8,411 nt of DNA, taken from positions 1,171,015 to 1,179,425 of the forward strand of contig CP070773.1 of the NCBI GenBank assembly GCA_020345945.1. The letters are read 5' to 3'. The DNA comes from Candidatus Bathyarchaeota archaeon (GTDB lineage: Archaea; Thermoproteota; Bathyarchaeia; RBG-16-48-13; GCA-020345945). The translations under genes were made by a program, and so were the position numbers. The stretch's first letter is position 1; every line of letters begins with the position of its first letter. Below are positions 1 to 6,457 of the stretch, one piece after another. The notes below the pieces were generated by a model that searched no databases, was not told the origin of the DNA, and saw only the letters and a program-made list of their open reading frames with translations.

Positions 1-22
1 GATCGAGTCTTGACGGAGAGTA

Positions 23-128
23 TGGTGGGCCCGGTGGGACTTGAACCCACGACCTCCGGCTCCGCAGGCATACGTGGAGGGATCGAAGCGCCTCCTCAGC
101 GTCCTAATCCAAGCTAAACGACGGGCCC
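23..128 (-). tRNA. tRNA-Arg (anticodon GCG), intron-containing, CCA encoded
   Basis: Read on the minus strand, this folds into a full cloverleaf once a 27-nt intron is removed. The acceptor GGGCCCG (128-122) pairs with CGGGCCC (33-27). The D stem is GUUU/GGAC (with G-U pairs). The anticodon stem CUGGC/GCCGG forms only after splicing. The T arm is GUGGG-UUCAAGU-CCCAC. Conserved U8, A14, G15-C48, G18G19, A21, U33 and the T-loop are all present; position 9 is C, where A or G is more usual. The anticodon loop CUGCGGA (67-61) gives anticodon GCG, reading Arg codons CGC and CGU. Discriminator A73 is at 26 and CCA is encoded at 25-23. Spliced length is 79 nt including CCA. It is divergent from lysS, 78 bp away. 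I see no convincing TATA box upstream (129-206). Confidence 0.93.
70..96 (-). other. 27-nt tRNA intron at non-canonical position 29/30
   Basis: Removing minus-strand 96 to 70 joins G29 to G30 and restores a perfect 5-bp anticodon stem; no shift of the borders does this. The precursor also folds into a bulge-helix-bulge. Exon helix A21-G22-G23 pairs with C31-C32-U33. The central 4-nt helix ACGC pairs with ACGU (three Watson-Crick pairs and one C-A mismatch next to the bulge). The 3-nt bulges are UG^A and AU^G, each cut after its second base. The inner intron helix is GGAGG/CCUCC with a 10-nt loop. This is the geometry recognised by archaeal tRNA splicing endonuclease. The precursor motif uses D-stem bases, so the D arm must refold after splicing. 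Confidence 0.9.
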
Positions 129-206
129 TATACTTTTTCCAAACGCCTCTGGATTCCCCAAACCTTTTTCAGATACACACAAGTTACAACTTTCGGGTTA
201 GGGTGT

Positions 207-1862
207 TTGAGGCAAATCGAGACCCACTACGATCATTGGATTAAAAAGGTTGTTGAAGACCTCAAGAGACGTCCTGAAACCCCTCTGGTCCTGAGCACTG
301 GAAAGACGCCGAGTGGCCCCATCCATATCGGGATATGTCGAGAACTACTCTATTGTAGTGCTTTTGAAGAACTGTTGAAGAAGGATGGATTAGAGACCCG
401 TTTCCTCTTCTTCATAGATGACTTTGATCCAATCAAGAGCTTCCCGCCAAACATACCGAAAGAGTTCGCGAAACATAAGGAGTATATCGGAAGACCGATG
501 AGCGATGTTCCCTGCCCCTACGGAGACTGTAGGAGTTGGGCCGAACACTTCTCCCGGGAACTCTTAGACTCCCTAGGCGAGTTCAATGTATTTCCTGAGG
601 CGATTATGACCCACGAGTTCTATGAGACTGAGGAAGCTAAGAGTGCAATCAGGACCGCTCTGAGAAAAGTTGGGACGCTGAGAGATATCTTAGGGAGGAT
701 TGTTGGCCCCACACTCAGCAACGACAAGAGGTCTATCTTCGAGAAGCAGTTGGAGACTTGGACTCCCTGTACTGTCGTCTGCGAGAGTTGCGGTTCACTC
801 AAGACCGTTGATGTAGAGAGTTTCGACTTGGAACGAGATGTTGTCAGATACTCTTGTGGAAATTGTGGAGACAGTGCCGAGGTTCCAATCGCGAGTGGAA
901 GGATCAAACTAAAGTGGCGTATTGATTGGCCGACTAAATGGGCGTACTTCAAGGTAAGCTGTGAACCGGCAGGAAAAGATCACTGTGTTAAGGGTGGAGC
1001 ATATGATACTGGAGAGGCTATCTGCAGCGAGGTCTACGAGTGGAATCCACCCTATAAGGTGGCATTTGAGTGGTTGACCCTTGGAAAACGTGCCATGAAG
1101 ACTCATAAAGGGATAAGCTTCACTCCATCGGAATGGCTGAAAGTCTCGCCCCCAGATGTGTTGAGATACTTGATCTTTCGGGAGGAGCCTGCAAGGCATA
1201 TCAGCTTTTACCCTGAAAGAGTTCCCTTTTTGGTTGACGATTTCGAGCATATCGAGGCAGTATTCTTCGATAGAGAGTCAACTAGACCCAATGAAGACAA
1301 AGACATACTTGGTTTCCTATATTCCCTATGTAGACCGAATGTTGATCTTACTGCACCACCAGTAAGGCTTCCCTATAGATACGCTGCTGTTCTTGCTCAA
1401 CTCTCCCCCCTCCTGGGAGAGGAAGGTGTAGTCGAGAAGTCGAGTAAAGTCGTCTCATCCATATACGGCATAGACAAGCTCTCTCCAAGAGATAAGACGG
1501 AGATCTCCATGAGGCTCTCGCGGGCTGGTTATTGGGTTGAGAACTATGCTCCCGAGGCCGATAGGTTTGAGATAGCTGAAGAGATACCCAAAGGAGTGAA
1601 GGATCAGATACACGAAAGAGAACGAGAAGCACTTAACGCTCTCAAGACTCTTATTAGTCAAAAGGAATGGGTCGACCAGGAACTTCAGAACGGCATCTTC
1701 TCACTGGGAAAAGAGATCTATGGATCCGATGCAAAACACATCTTTGAGATAGTGTACTTGGTTCTTCTAGGACAACCGTACGGTCCAAGACTCGCACCAT
1801 TGCTGCTCTCGCTGGATCGAAGTTGGCTCTTGAAAAGGTTTGAGAAAGCTATCGTCGAGTAG
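207..1862 (+). CDS. lysS: Lysyl-tRNA synthetase, class I
   Basis: Charges tRNA-Lys with lysine in the cytoplasm, using the Rossmann-fold (class I) LysRS found in many archaea and some bacteria. The protein has 551 residues. It carries the HIGH-region motif TPSGPIHIGICREL (34-47), the family block WRIDWPTKW (237-245) with EPAGKDH (253-259), a zinc-knuckle-like pair CxxC (192-195) and CxxC (217-220), and the C-terminal anticodon-binding helical region ending in GPRLAPLLLSLDRSWLLKR (526-544). The start is TTG at 207: no ATG or GTG lies upstream in frame nearby, and the conserved His-Trp (10-11) matches the N-terminus of family members. A weak GGGTG lies just before it. The KMSKS position reads AMKTHKG (296-302), missing the first lysine and both serines of the usual KMSxSKG. 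The rest of the fold appears intact, so I call it functional, with that caveat. Confidence 0.93.
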   Translation: MRQIETHYDHWIKKVVEDLKRRPETPLVLSTGKTPSGPIHIGICRELLYCSAFEELLKKDGLETRFLFFIDDFDPIKSFPPNIPKEFAKHKEYIGRPMSDVPCPYGDCRSWAEHFSRELLDSLGEFNVFPEAIMTHEFYETEEAKSAIRTALRKVGTLRDILGRIVGPTLSNDKRSIFEKQLETWTPCTVVCESCGSLKTVDVESFDLERDVVRYSCGNCGDSAEVPIASGRIKLKWRIDWPTKWAYFKVSCEPAGKDHCVKGGAYDTGEAICSEVYEWNPPYKVAFEWLTLGKRAMKTHKGISFTPSEWLKVSPPDVLRYLIFREEPARHISFYPERVPFLVDDFEHIEAVFFDRESTRPNEDKDILGFLYSLCRPNVDLTAPPVRLPYRYAAVLAQLSPLLGEEGVVEKSSKVVSSIYGIDKLSPRDKTEISMRLSRAGYWVENYAPEADRFEIAEEIPKGVKDQIHEREREALNALKTLISQKEWVDQELQNGIFSLGKEIYGSDAKHIFEIVYLVLLGQPYGPRLAPLLLSLDRSWLLKRFEKAIVE

Positions 1863-1912
1863 TCGTCAGGATTTCTGTTAATATTATAGATCAAAAATGG
1901 TAATTGAGAAGT

Positions 1913-1952
1913 TCGTCAGGTAATTGACGGCTTGTGTCAAATTGTTGTTCTT
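1913..1952 (+). terminator. Candidate terminator in the lysS/purQ convergent gap
   Basis: CGTCA (1914-1918) and TGACG (1925-1929) form a 5-bp stem with a 6-nt loop, extendable by one T-G pair. A T-rich run follows at 1939-1952, just before the purQ stop codon. On the minus strand, purQ transcripts read through the same hairpin and meet five T residues at 1896-1892. Archaeal termination relies mainly on T-runs, so the hairpin may be incidental. The gap (1863-1953) also repeats TCGTCAGG (1863, 1913) and GGTAATTGA (1899, 1919). Confidence 0.45.
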
Positions 1953-1953
1953 C

Positions 1954-2769
1954 TTACCTGTTCTTGAAGTAGTTTAGCATCGACTTGAATATCTGTTTTC
2001 CATCGGCATAGACTGGTAACTCCTTAAGTGAGGTCCAGTCGGGGAGTTGCCATCCATAGAATGCTCGTTCGGGGTGAGGCATCAATCCGAAGACTATTCC
2101 TGTAGGGTCGCATATTCCAGCGATATCGTAGATTGAACCATTTGGGTTTTCAGGGTATCTTCCTTCGGCTGGAGATCCGTCTCTATTGCAGTATCTGAGA
2201 ACGATTTGGTCGTTCTCTATGAGTCTGTCCAGTAGCTTCTTTTCGTTCTCTTTGGGTAGGGCGAAGCACCCTTCCCCGTGAGCTACAGGCATATACAACA
2301 CTTGATCTTTGGTGAGATCTTGGGTGAAGATACATCTGCCTCTATTCTCGTGTCTCAAGTATATCCATCTACATTCATATTTCGCAGAGAAGTTGGTTGC
2401 CAAGGTTGCTGTTGGGAATGGAGATATCCCCTCGATTCCTGGGAGCAATCCGGTCTCGACGAGTACTTGAAATCCATTGCAGATACCGAGAACAGGTTTT
2501 TCCTCTTCCAAGAAGGTCTTCAAGTTTGGACCTATCTTTCCGAGAATCTCTTTTGCCCATATAACTCCTGCCCGGACGTAATCTCCATAGGAGAATCCCC
2601 CAGGGATCACGAGCGCATCGTATTCCTCCAGCTTCTTCTTTTCAACGATCTGATTCATGTGAACTACTTCTGCGTCAGCACCTAGCTCCACTAGGCTTCT
2701 TTTCGTCTCTGCGTCACAGTTGGTGCCGCCGACTCTGAGGACGCATACCTTGACTCTGTTCTTGCTCAT
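1954..2769 (-). CDS. purQ: FGAM synthase glutaminase subunit PurQ
   Basis: Class I glutamine amidotransferase that releases ammonia from glutamine for PurL, which turns formyl-GAR into FGAM. The protein has 271 residues from the chosen ATG. Visible motifs are VLRVGGTNCDAET near the N-terminus (10-22), PGGFSYGDYVRAG (56-68), the nucleophile elbow GICNGFQ with Cys97, and PHPERAF with His232 and Glu234, which with Cys97 make the triad. I place the start at 2769 rather than at an in-frame ATG 24 bases upstream. This start gives MSKNRVKVCVLRVGG, the normal family N-terminus, and its ATG overlaps the purL stop as ATGA. No strong Shine-Dalgarno sequence lies upstream, so translation is probably coupled to purL. 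The gene is last in purS-purL-purQ. It is longer than the roughly 225-residue bacterial PurQ, with extra sequence in the second half (about 135-215). Confidence 0.95.
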   Translation of the reverse strand: MSKNRVKVCVLRVGGTNCDAETKRSLVELGADAEVVHMNQIVEKKKLEEYDALVIPGGFSYGDYVRAGVIWAKEILGKIGPNLKTFLEEEKPVLGICNGFQVLVETGLLPGIEGISPFPTATLATNFSAKYECRWIYLRHENRGRCIFTQDLTKDQVLYMPVAHGEGCFALPKENEKKLLDRLIENDQIVLRYCNRDGSPAEGRYPENPNGSIYDIAGICDPTGIVFGLMPHPERAFYGWQLPDWTSLKELPVYADGKQIFKSMLNYFKNR

Positions 2770-5147
2770 CGAGACCACTTCAAGTTCTTCCATGCCTCTC
2801 GGAGACTCTTGAGGCTCGTTGTTACAACTGGTGTCCCGTTGATTCCTTTTACAATAAACTCGTCTTTCGAGTTGACCCTGCCGATCAACGAGATAGGGAT
2901 GTCACCCATCAATTTCTCGAATTCTTTCCTTCTTCTCGGTGTGACTTCTACGAGGAATCTGCTGTTTGACTCGGAGAATAGGATCAGATCGTTTCGTTCA
3001 AGGTTTTCCCTGGTTACGGCTGCCAGATCCAGTGTAGCTCCCCATTCCCCACTGAACATCATCTCGGCGGCTGCAACTCCTAGACCCCCCTCGGAGAGAT
3101 CGTGGCAGGCTAGAAGGAGACTGTTGTCGATGGCTTTAGAGACTCGATTGAAAGTCTTCTTTGCCAGCGGACCGTCTACTTTCGGTAGATGTCCTCCTGA
3201 GAGTTTCTCGTTCAGGTAGTAGGCTGATCCTCCCATCTCGTTTCGAGTGACTCCGATTAGATAGAGTAGGCTGTTCTTTCTCTTCACTTCCATCGAGACG
3301 ACTTTCCGGATGTCTGGTACGATGCCGACAGCTGTTATGAGAAGGGTGGGGGTTATGGGACCTAGCGGGGATTCGTTGAAGAGGCTGTCTTTTCCAGAGA
3401 TAAATGGGGTCTCAAATGCTTTTGCGAAGTCGTAGCAGGCTTTCACTGCTTGTACTAGGTCGCCTAGTCGGTCTGGTTTATCTGGGTTTCCCCAAGTGAA
3501 GTTGTCGAGTAGTGCGATTCTTTGACCGCCAACAGCAATGTTATTGCGTATTGCTTCATCTATCGAGGAAGCTGCCATCCAGTAAGGATCGATCTTTCCG
3601 TACTCTGAGTTTATTCCACAAGAGATAGCCACCCCTCTCCATGAATCGTCGAGGGGTTTGATTACTGCGCCGTCGTTTGGACCAGCATATTTTCCTTGAA
3701 AGGGTTTGAGGACGGTGTTTCCCTTGACTTCGTGGTCATATGTTCTCACGACTGATTCTTTGCTTGCGATATTTGGAGAGGAAAGAAGCTTCTTCAGATG
3801 AGAGGTGAGGTCCTTCGGCTCTTTCAGCTCTGGTTCAGGGAACGTCTTTCTCCTCCATTCTGCCTTATATCTGATCTTTGGCGGGGAGAAGAGAAAATCC
3901 ATGTCGAGGTCTGCAACCGTGTATCCTTGGTATCTTACTTTCAGACGTTTCTCTGAGGTGAAGACCCCGATGGGATTGGCTAGCACGTCTTCTGTCTTGA
4001 AGATACTCAACACTTCGTCTAGGTTCTCTTTTCGTACCGAGAGGAGCATCCTCTCCTGCGACTCGGAGATATAGATCTCCCAGGGGGCAAGGTCGGTGGC
4101 TTTTAGTGGAATCTTCTCAAGATCGACCTCTACTCCACAGCCTGACCGATAAGCCATCTCTCCGATTGCGGACGATAAGCCTCCTCCTCCCAAGTCGGTT
4201 ATTCCCGAACCAAGTTCTTGGTTCCGGGTTGAGAGAATCGCTCGTTTCATCCGTTCTTCTTCTATTGGATTGGGTATCTGCACCGCTGATCTTGATGTCT
4301 CTTCCGATTCTTGTGTGAGTTCTGCTGAGGCGAAAGTGACTCCATGGATACCATCCCTACCGGTTCTTCCTCCTACGAGAAGTGCTATGTCCCCTTCTCT
4401 GGTATCTTTAACGTATTTTCCAGGTGGGATGATTCCGATACATCCGCAATAGACTACGACGTTACCGACATAGCTATCGTCAAATATGATGGCTCCGTTG
4501 ACTGTCGGGATTCCCATATTGTTGCCGTAGGTTCCTATCCCGGCAACGACTCCTCTGAGGATATATGAGGGGTGTTTGATTCCTCGGGGGAGTTTGGAGA
4601 CATCGTAGTCTAAGGGACCGAAGCCGAGGACATCTGTACAGGCTATTGGTTCTGCCCAGACGCCTAGGGGGTCTCTTATTACTCCTCCGGTTCCTGTTGC
4701 GGCCCCACCGAACGGTTCTATTGCGGAAGGGTGGTTGTGTGTCTCTACCTTTGAGGCGATCAGAAAACCTCTCTCGAACTCTATTATCCCGGCGTTGTCC
4801 TCAAATACGGAGTAACACCATGGGTGATCCAGTTCTCTGGTTGCCTTGGCGATATAGGATTTCAAGAGGCCGTGGATAATTCCTTTGTCTGTAGTGATGT
4901 CGCCTTTGAAGGTCTTGTGATAACAGTGTTCAGACCATGTCTGTCCCAGTGTCTGAAGTTCGACATCGGTGGGATCTCTCGACTTTTTTACGAAATAGGT
5001 TTTTACGTGGGTCATCTCTTCTCGGTTCAGTCCGAGGCCCATCTCGTTGCTTATTGCGAGGAGGGCACCCTCATCCGCATCGGATAATTGTATCTTAAAT
5101 AAGGGGAAGTGAGTGTTTGCCTCTTTATATCGCCCTTTAAGGCTCAT
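2766..5147 (-). CDS. purL: FGAM synthase large catalytic subunit PurL
   Basis: ATP-dependent synthetase subunit that amidates formyl-GAR to FGAM with ammonia from PurQ, in complex with PurS. The protein has 793 residues, the short PurL type (family roughly 600-800) rather than the fused type of about 1300. Motifs in order are RDPTDVELQTLGQTWSEHC (57-75), KVETHNHPSAIEPFGGAATG (133-152), GVTFASAE (269-276), TDLGGGGLSSAIGEM (317-331), ESQERML (362-368), then the second AIRS-like repeat with GKYAGPNDGAVIKP (485-498), PFISGKDSLFNE (581-592) and CHDLSEGGLGVAAAEM (681-696). Both ends overlap neighbours by four bases (ATGA): the start with the purS stop, the stop with the purQ start. A strong Shine-Dalgarno GAGGAGAT lies inside the purS end, so PurL can be initiated independently as well as coupled. 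Confidence 0.97.
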   Translation of the reverse strand: MSLKGRYKEANTHFPLFKIQLSDADEGALLAISNEMGLGLNREEMTHVKTYFVKKSRDPTDVELQTLGQTWSEHCYHKTFKGDITTDKGIIHGLLKSYIAKATRELDHPWCYSVFEDNAGIIEFERGFLIASKVETHNHPSAIEPFGGAATGTGGVIRDPLGVWAEPIACTDVLGFGPLDYDVSKLPRGIKHPSYILRGVVAGIGTYGNNMGIPTVNGAIIFDDSYVGNVVVYCGCIGIIPPGKYVKDTREGDIALLVGGRTGRDGIHGVTFASAELTQESEETSRSAVQIPNPIEEERMKRAILSTRNQELGSGITDLGGGGLSSAIGEMAYRSGCGVEVDLEKIPLKATDLAPWEIYISESQERMLLSVRKENLDEVLSIFKTEDVLANPIGVFTSEKRLKVRYQGYTVADLDMDFLFSPPKIRYKAEWRRKTFPEPELKEPKDLTSHLKKLLSSPNIASKESVVRTYDHEVKGNTVLKPFQGKYAGPNDGAVIKPLDDSWRGVAISCGINSEYGKIDPYWMAASSIDEAIRNNIAVGGQRIALLDNFTWGNPDKPDRLGDLVQAVKACYDFAKAFETPFISGKDSLFNESPLGPITPTLLITAVGIVPDIRKVVSMEVKRKNSLLYLIGVTRNEMGGSAYYLNEKLSGGHLPKVDGPLAKKTFNRVSKAIDNSLLLACHDLSEGGLGVAAAEMMFSGEWGATLDLAAVTRENLERNDLILFSESNSRFLVEVTPRRRKEFEKLMGDIPISLIGRVNSKDEFIVKGINGTPVVTTSLKSLREAWKNLKWSR

Positions 5148-5395
5148 TCTATCTCCTCGATTTCAATGCGGTAATTGTCCTTTACAGGGTTGGATAGGAG
5201 TCTTTGCGACATCTCCTCTACTTCTGATCTGGCAGATTCTAGAGAGTCGGCTTCTAATGTGATGTGGAAGAGTTTGCTTGCTCTGACTTCGTCTACACTG
5301 TACTTGAGATCGAGAAGAGAGTTTTTGATTGTCTCTCCTTCAGGGTCGTAGTAGCCTTTTTTCAGGCTGACTTCCACCTTGGCTTTGTATCTCAT
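5144..5395 (-). CDS. purS: FGAM synthase small subunit PurS
   Basis: Small 83-residue bridging subunit that holds PurL and PurQ together in the FGAM synthase complex. The sequence matches the family pattern: an opening beta strand MRYKAKVEVSLKKGYYDPEGETI, a central LKYSVDEVRASKLFHITLEA, and a C-terminal SNPVKDNYRIEIEE strand. It is first in the purS-purL-purQ operon, and its stop overlaps the purL ATG. No Shine-Dalgarno sequence precedes the ATG, and a TATA-like element sits about 30 bases upstream. Together these suggest a leaderless or very short-leader mRNA. Confidence 0.95.
   Translation of the reverse strand: MRYKAKVEVSLKKGYYDPEGETIKNSLLDLKYSVDEVRASKLFHITLEADSLESARSEVEEMSQRLLSNPVKDNYRIEIEEIE
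5151..5158 (-). promoter_or_regulatory. Ribosome binding site of purL, inside purS
   Basis: On the minus strand GAGGAGAT lies three bases before the purL ATG, with its AGGAG core spaced five bases from it. It matches the archaeal anti-Shine-Dalgarno sequence well. It lies within the last codons of purS and supports the chosen purL start. Confidence 0.75.
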
Positions 5396-5419
5396 AGAAG
5401 GATACTCTATTAAAGATAC

Positions 5420-5431
5420 TAATAAAAATTG
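5420..5431 (-). promoter_or_regulatory. Candidate TATA box of the purSLQ operon
   Basis: On the minus strand the AT-rich element CAATTTTTATTA is centred about 30 bases before the purS ATG (5395). With the usual archaeal spacing of about 25 bases, transcription would start close to the ATG, fitting the absence of a Shine-Dalgarno sequence. A second AT-rich element, CTTTAATAG (5415-5407), lies too close to the ATG to serve. An imperfect repeat beginning GATACT (5401 and 5415, plus strand) overlaps this core promoter. Confidence 0.5.
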
Positions 5432-5456
5432 TCTATTATTTCTTAAAGAATAGACA
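5430..5456. promoter_or_regulatory. 27-bp inverted repeat next to the purS promoter, candidate operator
   Basis: The arms TGTCTATT (5430-5437) and AATAGACA (5449-5456) are perfect reverse complements separated by 11 bases. After one mismatch, three more pairs (TTT/AAA) continue inward. The dyad abuts the upstream edge of the purS TATA candidate, where an archaeal dimeric regulator could act on BRE/TATA recognition. A half site GTCTAT recurs at 5630-5635 just after the purC TATA candidate, but six-base matches of this kind also occur in coding sequence here. The regulator role is inferred from position only. Confidence 0.45.
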
Positions 5457-5617
5457 TGAATTTGTCAATAGTATTGTGGGAAGCGTTGCTGATTTCGTTG
5501 ATGGTTAAGAACTACTGTATGGCTCTTTGATATTTCTAGGTGTGAAGAGTCACTATTTATTAGCATTTTAATGTTAAAAATGAGGGTAATTATTCTCTGG
5601 TTGAAGCATTTGAATGT

Positions 5618-5628
5618 AAGGTTTAAAT
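5618..5628 (+). promoter_or_regulatory. Candidate BRE/TATA element of purC
   Basis: AAGGTTTAAAT resembles a purine-rich BRE followed by a TATA box (TTTAAA, 5622-5627). It is centred about 52 bases before the purC ATG, which predicts a transcription start near 5650 and a leader of about 27 bases. That leader would contain the GGAGGA ribosome binding site at 5665-5670. It probably drives purC and, by read-through, purF. Confidence 0.5.
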
Positions 5629-5676
5629 CGTCTATGTGATAAAGAAGGTAGATGTGAACTTTTCGGAGGAATTGGA

Positions 5677-6390
5677 ATGCCCGAGAAAATCAGCGAAGGG
5701 AAGACGAAGATCATCTATAAGACTCCGGATAAAGACGAGGTGCTTATCGAGTTCAAGGATGATATTACTGCACTAGATGGTGAGAAGCACGATATTCTGC
5801 CGGGAAAGGGGGAGATAAATGCAACGATCTCGGCCAAGCTCTTCGAAGAGCTTGAGAGAGGAGATGTTCCAACTCATTTCATCTCTCTAGATCCTTCGAA
5901 GCCTGTGATGCGGGCGAAGAGGTTGGAGATGATTCCTATAGAAGTGGTCTGTAGGAATCTGGCTGCCGGACACTTCCTGCAACGTTTTCCAATGTTTACG
6001 AAGGGCGAGAAACTCAGGATGCCAATAGTTGAGTTCTTCCTGAAGAATGATGAGCTCCATGACCCTATGCTTGTCGAAGACCACTTGCCTTTACTTGCTC
6101 TTGCGAGTGGAGAAGAGGTGCAGAAGATGAAAGAGATCACAAGAAGGGTCAACGCAGTACTCTCAGACTTCTTTCAGAAGATTGAACTCACGCTGGTAGA
6201 CTTCAAGATAGAGTTTGGCAGAGACTCTGCTGGCGAGTTGATGGTTGGCGACGAATTGAACTGTGATTCGATGAGGCTCTGGGAGATCGATACGGGAGAA
6301 GCATTCGACAAGGATGTCTACCGGAAAGGGGGATCGCTAGACCAGGTGAAGGACATCTATGTGAAGAGCCTACGAAGGATAGTTGGTTAA
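5677..6390 (+). CDS. purC: SAICAR synthetase PurC
   Basis: Joins CAIR and aspartate with ATP to make SAICAR, a cytosolic step of IMP synthesis. The 237-residue length is normal. Visible motifs are GKTKIIY in the nucleotide-binding lobe (8-14), MIPIEVVCRNLAAGH (85-99), FFLKNDELHDPM (120-131), LVDFKIEFG (173-181), VGDELNCDSMRLW (190-202) and KDVYRKGG (212-219). The ATG at 5677 follows a strong GGAGGA at 5665-5670, which fixes the start. Two signature blocks differ from the common form: AAGS is AAGH here (His99), and the usual DE(I/F)SPD is DELNCD. The conserved Arg93, Asp197, Arg200 and Arg216 positions remain. It is first in the rightward set, divergent from purS, and 67 bp before purF. Confidence 0.95.
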   Translation: MPEKISEGKTKIIYKTPDKDEVLIEFKDDITALDGEKHDILPGKGEINATISAKLFEELERGDVPTHFISLDPSKPVMRAKRLEMIPIEVVCRNLAAGHFLQRFPMFTKGEKLRMPIVEFFLKNDELHDPMLVEDHLPLLALASGEEVQKMKEITRRVNAVLSDFFQKIELTLVDFKIEFGRDSAGELMVGDELNCDSMRLWEIDTGEAFDKDVYRKGGSLDQVKDIYVKSLRRIVG

Positions 6391-6457
6391 GGCTCTCGCT
6401 GAAGGATTGATGAGATAGGTTCATGAATTCTTAGTCGTTATCGAAGGAAGAGATTCT

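Noticed and set aside
23..128. A type II tRNA (Ser or Leu) with a long variable arm instead of an intron
   Set aside because: Without removing 70-96 no anticodon stem and loop with U33 forms. With removal, all arms pair and the splice motif is present.
41..244. Plus-strand open frame of 67 codons across the tRNA and lysS start
   Set aside because: It lies antisense to a well-formed tRNA and overlaps lysS out of frame, and its composition shows no protein family features.
2278..2685. Plus-strand open frame of 135 codons inside purQ
   Set aside because: It is antisense to conserved purQ motifs and has no recognisable domain or ribosome binding site.
2770..2793. Longer purQ start eight codons upstream (MEELEVVS)
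   Set aside because: The ATG at 2769 matches the family N-terminus and forms the ATGA overlap with purL; the extra residues are the purL C-terminal coding sequence in another frame.
2809..3219. Plus-strand open frame of 136 codons inside purL
   Set aside because: It is antisense to conserved PurL blocks such as CHDLSEGGLG, and its Ser/Arg-rich composition is typical of a shadow frame.
5536..5580. AT-rich stretch with CATTTTAATG as another operator or promoter
   Set aside because: The palindrome is short in an AT-rich region, and its position fits neither gene start as a TATA element.
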